Shown here piece after piece: positions 1-8,933 of a DNA stretch of 64,000 bases; within the stretch, counting starts at the first letter, position 1; every line of letters begins with the position of its first letter. The stretch lies in assembly GCA_032719365.1 (NCBI GenBank), contig CM064870.1, positions 44,672,194-44,736,193 of the forward strand, read 5' to 3'. The translations under genes were made by a program, and so were the position numbers. The DNA comes from Prinsepia uniflora (Eukaryota > Streptophyta > Magnoliopsida > Rosales > Rosaceae). The notes under the pieces were generated by a model. The model did not search any database. It had not been told where the DNA came from and saw only the letters and a program-made list of their open reading frames with translations.

Positions 1-276
1 TGGTGTCAAATTCGAAACAAGTAGTTTCAGTCATTCGACGGGGTCGAATGTAGTCGTTGCGTTTTGAGTACTAGTGGTACGTTGGGGCGAAGACAAGTTT
101 TGTTTAAGTAGTTGGTGTACGGGTGTACACGTGTTACGAGGTTGATTCCACTTTTCACAGGGTGTTTGTGGAATCAGGATAGTCGAGTTTCGAGAATGAA
201 ACTAATTAAGGAGGGAAGTACGTTGAGATTAGATCGGTTGGAATTTCGAGGACGAAATTTATTAAGGAGGGAAGAT
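1..276 (+). mobile_element. 3' internal tail of a type A Gypsy LTR element (A1)
   Basis: This is non-coding sequence directly upstream of an LTR that starts at 277. It ends in purine-rich tracts, as expected for the 3' end of the internal region of a plus-strand LTR retrotransposon. It matches, in reverse complement, the internal edge of the large type A element at 24505-24640. The rest of A1 lies left of the window. No coding sequence is visible in this short piece. Confidence 0.75.
204..275 (+). other. Duplicated polypurine tract of element A1
   Basis: Two near-identical tracts reading aattaaggagggaag and attaaggagggaaga lie at 204-218 and 261-275. Each is preceded by a gaatttcgaggacgaaa-like block, so about 57 bp is duplicated in tandem. 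The second tract abuts the LTR start (TG at 277) and is the expected plus-strand primer site. The reverse complement of both tracts recurs at 24505-24578 in another copy. Confidence 0.7.
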
Positions 277-3200
277 TGTAACGACCCGTCCCGAATTCCG
301 GGATTAGATTAGTCATTAATCCTGATTAGTGAGGTTGAACGGTGGTTAGTAGGGCGGAATCGGACAAAATGTGCAAAATGACCGTTTTGCCCCTGGTCGT
401 GGGCAAAATGTTGACTTTTTGTTCGGGCGGTCAAATGGACTTTGACCGATGACCGTGACGTAGTTCGGGACGTCACGAGTTCATAGACAGGTGGCACGTT
501 CGATTCCGACATTCGTAGTGAAAGTTATGGTGTTCGGAAGTTGAGGGGCATTTTGGTAATTTGGCTTATTAGGGGCCAAATGTTGACTTTTTGATCGGGA
601 GGTCCGATGGACGAGGGCCAAGGACCGTTACGTAGGTATCGTCGATACGAATCCAACGACTGGCGGCATGCCGAAATCGGAGATCCGACGACGACGTTTT
701 GGTCAAGGACGTGAAACGCGATTAACCGAGACTCGAAATAAAATAATAATATAATAATAAAATCTGATTACTTTAACCAAACCAATCTGGACCCTTGATG
801 AGTGACACATGTCATCATCCCCTTCAATCCTTAAATCATGGATCTTGGTTGGCCATTGATTTAATTAATTAATTTTCTCCCCTCAAATCCTCACCATTGA
901 TTTTAAAACTCAAACTGATCCCAGCCCTTGATCTCCTCTTCTTTTATTTCTTAAACCATCAGACTACTCATTTCTCACATTCATTTCTCTCAAAACCGTG
1001 AGCACGGTTTCCCTCCTTGATCGTGCACATCATCACCCCACAACATCACTCCACACTCAGGTAATCTCCAGAGGACGACCACCACCCACCACCTTCACCT
1101 GGTGCGGCCACCACCACCACGGACGGCGGCGCAGCCCAGAAAAACCCCCCAGACCCGAGAGGAACCCGATCGGCCCAAAACCATCCAACCGTGCAAACCT
1201 TCATATCTGGGCTCGAACAAACGTAGGGATAGGACCACTGGAACCTTAGGACGACTCAGACCACGACTGGGCAGCCCACGGCGGCGACACGGCGGCGGTA
1301 AGTCCAGAAACCCGTGAAGACCCGATTTACTTCCCTGCCTTGAAACGTCCGTTTTTGACGTTATGAATGTTTGTTTGTTTTTGAGACATGTCCTAGGAAC
1401 CTAGACGACCATTTTGGACCATGAACCATGGCCGGAATCTCGACGAGTCGCCGGAGATGATGACCTGAGTTCTCAGCCGATTTCCCGTCAGTTTTCAGGT
1501 AGTTTAATCCACCTAAAAATTAGTTTGGATGTCACAGAACCATAGAGGGGATTATGACGAGTCCATAGGATCAAACCGCATCAAAAATGGTGGTCTGGAA
1601 CTCGATCTGTGATCGGGTCAAGCCGCGGGTCGACGGCGACCCGGTTACAGACCCGGTTTCAGAACCCGTTACTGTAGCATGACGTCATCATTGTTGACCT
1701 GAATGTTGACCTGGCGCGTGGGGGCGCGTGAGGGGTATTTTGGGGAAACTTCCAACATGACTTTTAATCTATTCGATGTAACGGACATTTTGGAATTGGT
1801 TTCGTGTCGATCGGACACCGTCTCGATAGTGTTCGGGATGTCCGAAGGTTTTAAATCAAGTTTAAAAATAAGTAAAAATTCGGGAAAATTACGGGACTTT
1901 GATAGGATGTTAATAATGAGGTTAGTGACCCTCTAATGTGATTTGGACAGGATTGGGAGTCCCGGTGATAGTGGTGTGGCCCGGGAGGGCCGGTGGCACG
2001 CGTATCGAGGCACACGGTTAAAACGGTCTGTGAGTGGACTTTGGTTTTATAAATCCTATGCATGCTTAAATGTGTTATATGGTTTATATACATGATTTCT
2101 GTGATGGTATTTGTGAGCATTGATTTTGGATATGTTGCACGTATTTCGAGGTGTTTTCCGTATTTCACGTATATCGGGATTAACGGTTTATTTATGGTTT
2201 TGTGTGCTTGTGGTTAAATAAATAATATGATGAAATGGTTTTGAAATTGGAAATATGAACTCGGGCTTGAGGCCCACTTGTTTTGGAAATTTCGGACTTG
2301 GAGTCCATTTGAGAATCGGGCCGGGGGCCCAGTTGGTTAATGAAATCGGGCCAGGGGCCCAGTTGGTATGAAATCGGGCTGAGACCCATTTGAGTTATAT
2401 GATCGGGCCAGGGGCCCAGTTGATTTGTGAATTCGGGCCGTGGGCCCAGTGGGTTTATAAGTCGGGCTGCGGGCCCAGTTGGTTTACAAATCGGGCCGTG
2501 GGCCCAGTGGTTCATAAAATCGGGCATGAGGCCCAGTTGGATAATAAATGTGATTTTGGGTCAGGGACCCTATGTTTTATAATGGTGATTTTGGGTCAAG
2601 GACCCTAAATGGAATTATGTGGTTTTATGGAAATTTCGGGCAGGGCCCAATGATAATAATGTGATAAAAGGATTTAATAAAACTGTTTTCCATATACCAT
2701 CTGGATACAAGGATATATGATGGTCTCCTCCAGATGTCTGGGACACTGGGGAAGTCACGGTGCATTGCCTGCGATGGGTCATTATACGGAGCAGCCGGAC
2801 CGTATGATGACTCAGGAGCAGGATTGCTATGATTGACGTCAGGGACGTCAGACATCAGGGATGTCAGATATATGGACCCGGAGAGACCCCGGGCAGCACG
2901 CGTAGCTTATGAAACCGTGAGACATGACGTCAGGGACGTCTAGCATCAGGGATGCTGGTGATGGTAATGGTAAAATACGATTTAATGAAATGGCTTTCCG
3001 GGTGGATTTATGATTGTGTGATTTTAATGAATTAATGTTCATTTATGGTAGTGGGTGGTGACTCACATGGTTTTAATATGTATGGTGGTGGTATTCCACG
3101 GTTTTGGGCTGAGTTCCCACACTTGGTTTTTGGTTAACGGTTTTTGGGCTAAGGCCCTAAGGGCTCGGTTGAGCAAACGTTTTGGTTACTGGTTTTTGTG

Positions 3201-3487
3201 GCATGCATACGTTTTTATTGGAGGGCATAAATGTCTTATAAATGTATTTGATGAACTTATTGGTTTTTGTCCACTCACAGCTTTTGGTTTTAATGCCCTT
3301 CAGGTTGATCACGGATGCGATTGCAGCAGAGACTGGGACATTGCACATCTCCTCCATCGATCCTTGCGCACTCTGGATGCCCTGTTTGGGCAGTGGCTCT
3401 TGGTCATCCTTTGTCTGACACCCCTTGTTGGACGGGAGCAGGGCACATTCCATGGTAATCCCGGGGGGATTGGGATGGGTCCTGTCA
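277..3487 (+). repeat. 3' LTR of type A element A1
   Basis: The LTR starts tgtaacgacccgtcccg and ends gggatgggtcctgtca, the same termini as the other type A LTRs in the window. It is about 3.2 kb, long even for Tekay-like elements. It carries the conserved 45-bp block at 455-499, a core near 1752-1880 shared by all type A LTRs, and a GGGCC...GGCCC stem-loop array at 2256-2600. The next base begins type B LTR sequence, so A1 inserted into an LTR B. The expected TSD on this side is taaat (3488-3492), with its partner outside the window. Confidence 0.8.
2256..2600 (+). repeat. About 30-bp stem-loop minisatellite in LTR A1
   Basis: About ten units of roughly 30 bp, each with an inverted repeat such as gggccaggggccc, gggccgtgggccc, gggcttgaggccc or ggacttggagtcc, followed by a spacer like agttgatttatgaaatc. 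Arms differ between units but stay largely self-complementary. Equivalent arrays are at 33000-33130 in solo LTR A2 and, with different arms, in A3 and A4. Confidence 0.7.
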
Positions 3488-3869
3488 TAAATTATATGTT
3501 TTACTTATCAAATGATTTTATAAACTTGAGTTCGGTCCACTCACCCTTAATGTTTTTGGTAACCCCTCCAGGTCGTGATACTGAGGTAGAGGAGGAACCT
3601 GAGGCTGAGGCATAGATCTACTTCTGCGTACCTGAACCCCCGCTGGGTGGTTTACCCGCAGGTTTATGTTAGAGTCGTGCTCGCAACTTGTAATTTTGAA
3701 TTTCATCCCTTGTCTGACATTCGTTTAATTCGGATTTGATGTATGACTTTAATTTGGTTATTTATGCATTTGATGTTTTGAGGTTAAAATTGGTATGAAT
3801 TATTGGGTGTCAGACGGGAGCAGGGCTCGTCCCCTTGTGGTCCTAGTGGGATCGGGGCGGGTCCTGTCA
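3488..3869 (+). repeat. Tail of a type B LTR, hosting A1
   Basis: This matches the last ~380 bp of the Tekay LTRs at 14851-15231 and 22276-22658, ending gatcggggcgggtcctgtca. The rest of this LTR B lies left of A1, outside the window. The following bases ctcta (3870-3874) are the likely TSD: in the related C copy the same junction reads through as cccctctaagcc (reverse complement of 42135-42155), which looks like an uninserted site. Confidence 0.7.
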
Positions 3870-3884
3870 CTCTAACCCTTCTCC

Positions 3885-4140
3885 ATGTGAAGCACCCCTA
3901 ATCCTTCGCCAATTGAAGTACCCCAAGCCTTTGCCATGCAAAGCACTCCAAGTCTTTGCCATGCAAAGCACTCCAAGCCTCTGTCAAGAAAAGCACTTGA
4001 AGCCTTCGCTCGGGAACCATCGAAGTCGTCACCCAAAAAAAGTAGCCAAGACTTTGTCCTATGAAGTGATAGCACCTTGGCTCGTGAAGCATCAAAGTCT
4101 TCAACCAAAAGTGTCAACGCCGTCACCCATGAAGTAATCT
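3885..4140 (+). repeat. 25-bp stem-loop minisatellite in C1
   Basis: About ten degenerate 25-bp units of the form ctttgccatgcaaagcactccaag. Each has an inverted repeat (CTTTGC...GCAAAG, CTTCGC-like...GTGAAG). It is the reverse-strand counterpart of the arrays at 41846-42147 and 46680-47000. Confidence 0.6.
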
Positions 4141-5836
4141 ACGCACTCGCCTCGCGAAGCGTCAACGCATTTGTTCGATGAGTGTCAACGCCTTTGCTCG
4201 AAGCATAAAGTCCTTTGCTCATAAAACATCAATGCCTTCGGCCCGTGAAGTTGCCAAGCCTTCACACATGAAGAAACACATCACTCACGAACCAGCAAGG
4301 CAATGGCTCTGCGACGCATCAACATCCTTGTTCGTCAAAGCCATAATTCCTTCAATTCACAACCTATCAACATTTGCACTTCGTGAAGCACCAAAGCCCA
4401 ACATTGGAAAAACTTTCAAGGACTTTACCTACGAAGGACTCGAAACACCTCTCCAAAGGGCAAAGTATAGCCTTCACCTCGAAGAGCTAAATTGTCACCC
4501 AAAGGAACTCGATGGCTAAGTTCAATGCTGTTAACAAAAAATGAGGAACATAGTACTCAAGAACAATCCAAAAGATGTATAGCTCGTACCCAAAAAATGG
4601 ACTTGCTGGACTTGGAAAATCTACTAAGGATTGCTTCCCAACTTCACCAAGGGGAGCAACAGCCAGTCCATATCATGACAAATCTTGGGCAAATGTCTTA
4701 GTGTGCGCGACTACAAGTTCCAGCACACAACTTTGAGATTCAATTGAACGTACCAAGCTCAAATTTTTTTTCCTTGAAGAGAGCTTGATGGCGCCAAACA
4801 AGTACGGAAGTCAGCTTTCCAACGCCACCAACGACACTCAATTCGGAGCTAAAACGAAGTCAAAAGACCAAATTTACTAGACAAAGGTCAAATCTACCGA
4901 AAATCACAAAACACTCAAAAAATAGAAAACTTATATTAATGCAAATTAAAGAAGTTGGCAATTCACAAGTTGAATGCTCAAACATATATTCAACGCTAAA
5001 ATCAAGCCAAGAAGAACTATGAAACTCATCACCAGGACCGGCACGACCTTAGATTCTATCCGTCAACTTGCGAGCAAGCCTTGGAGGCCTTCGACCATTC
5101 CATCATGGGCTTCTAGTGACGCATCGTCCATGGGCCTCTTCTTACAATGGGGGCAACCTTCTCGGCATCGCTTTCTTGGCACAGTTGGCTTCACGAAGGA
5201 AGGACTAGTTTAGCTTGACTCCGTGAAAGCAACTCAGCCACTGGTTGACTATGCGGAAGCAACTTAAAATTTGAGATGGAACGAAGCCATGGTGCACTTT
5301 GTGCCTTCGCGCCACTTACCTCGAGATCAACGACCACTTTCACTGAGTAAAGCTTCAGAAGGATAACCCCAATTGTATCTGAAATGGCGATTGTAGCTCC
5401 ACCAATCCATTTTAGCTTCGCTTGACATCACAGAAGTAGTGGTGGTAGCATCATCCATGCCTTGACAACCTTTGCAGTACCTGTCTTCATGTCACTCCCC
5501 TTCAGCGAGGAGATGGCGACACCTCCAATATTTCTTCCTTCAAGTACGTAACAGCGGGCAACATCTGGGCACCACAAGAGGCATGATCAATCCTCGATTC
5601 TATGTTCCGCCTCGCTACACCCCATTTTGAGCTTAACAAGGCCTTGAAGATCAAGTATTTGGAAGGTCATCTGTCATCCAAAGAAACTCCTTGGAAATCT
5701 TCGATGTTGGCTTCACCCGCACTTGAAGATGACGAGTCTGTCCATGCGCCGAGCTCTTCTACCCATCAAGCACCAGGGGCATGGTATTTGGAAGGAGAAC
5801 CTCGTGCCATCTAGCGCATCACCTCCTGCTCTAACC

Positions 5837-6058
5837 TTGCACTCTGCTGCACCTCGTCTTGCACTCTGTTACACCTCGCCTTGTAGTTGCATCATGCCTC
5901 GCCTTGCACTATATTGCACCTCGTTTGACACTCTGCTACACCTCGCCTTGCACTTTGTTTCACCTCACCTTGCACTCTGCTATGCCTCGTCTTGCACTCT
6001 GCTGCCCCTCGCCTTGCACTCTGCTGCACCTCGCGTTGCATTCTGCTGCACCTCCCCC
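5837..6058 (+). repeat. 22-bp minisatellite
   Basis: About ten units of 22 bp with consensus ttgcactctgctgcacctcg, with point changes between units. The same array, reverse complemented, is at 37075-37235, so it is an ancestral part of the C element and not a local expansion. Confidence 0.75.
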
Positions 6059-6412
6059 GTTAAAGACCTTAACATTGGCTCCGCCCGCACTTGAAGATGA
6101 AATGTGTTTCAATGCGCTAAGTTCTCCCATCCACAAAACACTACAATTATCTCAACTGGAGGAGAGTCTTGATGTCAAGCCCCCCATCTCTTGAAGTCGG
6201 AAGCTCTAACAAGTCCCGGACACGCCACCAGATAGTACTCCACAAAGTGAGGTCTTCAAGATTACAGCAGAAGTATGCCATCATACATCTTGAAATGATC
6301 GTCTCGAAGAGTAGAGCGCACTGCCGTTTGAATCATTGCAATCGGACATCTACAGCTCTCAGAATCTACAAAAGATCGAAACTGAACAAACGAAAAATAA
6401 TATATAAAATAT

Positions 6413-6455
6413 ATATTAAAATAATATATATATATATATGTATATATATATTGTA
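6413..6455. repeat. AT microsatellite
   Basis: An alternating TA run with one G interruption, inside AT-rich non-coding sequence of C1. The surrounding 6260-6640 has small open frames only because it lacks stops by chance. Confidence 0.7.
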
Positions 6456-7323
6456 CATAAAAGGCTTTGTAGCTTTTGTTGATAGCTACGACAAAAGAAA
6501 AATAAAAAAAAGTACAACAGCAAAAAGCAAAGTATGCTTTGCTACATGTAGAAAGAAACAAAGAACAAAACTTTGCTCTGCTCTTATAAGCATTGCAGTG
6601 AAAAAAAAAATTACAGAGGCTATGGCTTGACAGCGAAAAAAAAAAGCTGAAGGATCACAAGAAGCAGATGCCCATAATCGCTGATACCTAGAATTACTAC
6701 TGCCAGTAGCCTCTTATGCCGACAACGACAAGCTATGCACTAGCCTTTCTTGCGTGGACCCGCCTTTCCCATCTGAGGCTACAAGCCCTGCCCTTATTTT
6801 TTGAAGCCGAGTCACTTCTGTAGTCCTGCTCCAGATGATAAGAAGAAAAGGAGCTGAAAAACTAAATGGATAACAAGAAGAGAAGAACAAAGAAAAGTCA
6901 AAGAGAAGATTTCTACTTCACATGGTGGTCGACTCTCATCACTGTAACAACGTGACGATGGTCAATTTTCTCCTTCACCAAAGAAGACTAATATTAGGGT
7001 TTAATATTCTTTATAAAAAATGGAGATCATCATGATCTTCATTAAATAGAGAAAATAAATAAACCCTAATTGCTAGTTGGGCTCTAAGCATTAATTCAAA
7101 TCAAGACTTCAAGTCCAGCAATTCTTATTCAAACAGAAGCAACAAGGCCTATAGGGTCACCTTGGAATTCAACCCTAAAATTCAATGGGTCTTATTCAGA
7201 GGCACAAGAGATTTAAATTATACATGGAAATCGAAGACAAAGCAGAGTCCTACTCTCACAAAAAAAAGGTTTATCGGGACCACAATAAAAATTACATCTC
7301 TTAGGATTCCCTGAATTCCTAAG

Positions 7324-7690
7324 TGATGTGGGGGCATTCGTGGAACCATAAACCATTATAAAATTATGAAACTGTCACGTGGCCCATATCTTTCATAATG
7401 TCGATATTACCCTTGATATAGACGACGACGGTATCACACGATCTCCGAATTAATTCAATATATTTATCAATTAAATATATTAATTAATCAGATCAATGCC
7501 GATAATAAATAATCTTCCCGCGAGTTATTTATTATTATTTATATAGTTAATAATAGTGATTTCTCTCGGTAGAATCACCTATTAAACACTATCTCCTTCA
7601 ACCAATCAGACACTCCGGTGGCTCTCAAGGCTTCATAGTAAATACACGACCTCTCTTTACTTCAGAGGGTAATTCTGTTTGATCCGGAAA
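7324..7690 (+). repeat. Partial 3' LTR of C1
   Basis: This aligns over about 360 bp with the reverse complement of 44117 down to about 43760, including the shared stretches cataatgtcgata and ctccttcaaccaatcagac. It starts near tgatgtgggggcattcg. The TATA position that reads tataaata in the other copy is degraded here to tagtaaata. It breaks off at 7690, where element E begins. Start and end are approximate. Confidence 0.6.
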
Positions 7691-8350
7691 TGACCAACTC
7701 GATGAGACCCGCTGGGGGATCTAGGACCAGTCGTGTGGTGTCTTGGGCCCGCTAGTGGCGTTACGGCTCGGCAAGGTTCCTGCAAAGTCTTGACACCGGT
7801 GTGGTGTCGGCCAAAGGGGCTCCGATGCCAAAGTTAGTATATGAGTGCCGAGAGGCAGGTGAATACAGTGTTCTTGATCAGGTCTCAGAGCCTTACCTTT
7901 GTGAAGGGTTTCGAGGTATTTATAGTGACCATAACTGTGGTAGGTGGGCTATTGTTGCGGGGGCAGGTTGTGCTTTGTGGCTGAGAGTTGCCTCACAAGC
8001 CCTGGACATCCGGAGGAGGCGCCAGCTGGAGTGCCAACCTACCTCCGTCAGGGAGTAGGTATGGCAGAGTTGGTTAGGTGACTGTTGCAGCCAGCTGGCG
8101 TCTGTATCTTGTCAGGTGCCGAACGACAGGCCTGCAGGTTCGTGCTGGTCGGCGGACCACGATTGTGGGGGTGCCGATCGGATAATCGGTGGGTGACCTT
8201 CCTGTCCTGGCGGGCCCTATGCTTAGGTGGTAGGTCGATATGGTATCAACATAAGTCCCCTAAGTCTTTGACTAAGGTGGATTTCCTCGGTCGAGGACTT
8301 GTGATGACGGCAGTGCCTGTCGACCGACCAGGGCAGTGCGCCCTGTCTCC
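7691..8350 (-). repeat. Probable 3' LTR of Tat-like element E
   Basis: GC-richer sequence that begins TG immediately after the broken C1 LTR and is followed on the right by a reverse-complement polypurine tract (8356-8367, aacttggggggc on the minus strand). A minus-strand TATA-like box at 7917-7924 lies inside. Together these fit the 3' LTR of a minus-sense element of about 650 bp. The right boundary is not resolved and no TSD can be confirmed because the other end of E is missing. Confidence 0.4.
7917..7924 (-). promoter_or_regulatory. TATA-like box in LTR E
   Basis: The minus strand reads cactataaatacctcg, a good plant TATA context, within the inferred LTR. It would drive the genomic transcript of element E leftwards. 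Confidence 0.4.
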
Positions 8351-8355
8351 TAGTA

Positions 8356-8367
8356 GCCCCCCAAGTT
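8356..8367 (-). other. Probable polypurine tract of element E
   Basis: The minus strand reads aacttggggggc, a typical plus-strand primer, just interior to the inferred 3' LTR. It supports minus sense for E, which makes the gene at 8934-11560 antisense to the element. Confidence 0.4.
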
Positions 8368-8733
8368 ATGGATCGAGGAGGTTCACCGTATGTTCGAAGT
8401 GAAAGGAGTCCTCGGTGCCGAGTCCCGCAAGCGGCCCACAGTGAGGACCGGAAGATCGTGGAGAGGTGGCCGAAGGGGATGGCGGGGACTCGTCGGTTGC
8501 ATTGCGCTTGCCGACGGAGAGAAGACGCATTCCATCGAGGGGGATGCCGAGAGGCTCCGGTCGGCATGCTGTAGTGATGGGTACTGGTAGAAATGTACGT
8601 ACGTATATATGTAGGTGGGAATGTATGATACCGATGGGCATACAGTACAAGGTCGTATCCGTATCTGAAAAGTGGACGTATCGGCCTGGTGGTAGTCAGA
8701 TCGAAAGCGCGTATCTCGAGGCGTGCTAGGGGC

Positions 8734-8743
8734 CTATAAAAGG
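8734..8743 (+). promoter_or_regulatory. TATA box upstream of the antisense gene of element E
   Basis: The sequence ggcctataaaaggggatggg lies about 200 bp upstream of the first ATG (8934) of the spliced gene. It is outside the inferred LTR and reads on the plus strand, opposite to the element. That spacing fits an independent promoter with a start near 8765 and a ~170-nt leader. Confidence 0.5.
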
Positions 8744-8933
8744 GGATGGGAGCTTTTGACTTTTTTCACTTTTTACTCAGTGCATCCGCGAGATAACTTC
8801 AAGTGCGGACTGAAACCAATTCCGCGGAGCAAGTTCATAACAGGTATAATATTTGCCGACCAGCACCGCATCTAAGTATATGTTCAGTAGCCTAGGTGCT
8901 TAGTCGTAGCTTCTTTGTTTTGGTAATTTGTAG

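Larger units (their letters stand above)
3870..7690 (+). mobile_element. Truncated Tat-like element C1 (internal part and partial 3' LTR)
   Basis: This is collinear, in reverse complement, with the C copy at 36854-37348 and 40797-42150. The 5610 neighbourhood is the uninserted counterpart of the solo LTR A3 insertion. Order: 25-bp stem-loop array (3885-4140), poorly conserved non-coding sequence, 22-bp minisatellite (5837-6058), AT-rich microsatellite, then LTR sequence from 7324. The gag end and 5' LTR are missing, because the left side is cut by the type B element. I see no intact coding sequence. Assignment to Tat rests on the gag remnant in the related units at 42.2-42.8 kb and 47.6-48.1 kb. 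Confidence 0.55.

Noticed and set aside
3055..3615. 186-residue open frame spanning the LTR A / LTR B junction
   Set aside because: It crosses the boundary of two separate LTRs, has no known domain, and the equivalent frame is broken in other LTR copies.
6169..6630. 153-residue open frame in C1
   Set aside because: AT-rich, Lys/Ile-biased translation crossing a microsatellite; no family resemblance and no counterpart in the other C copies.
8085..8729. Several overlapping open frames in the GC-rich stretch
   Set aside because: No domain, frames on both strands, and the region fits an LTR plus promoter better.
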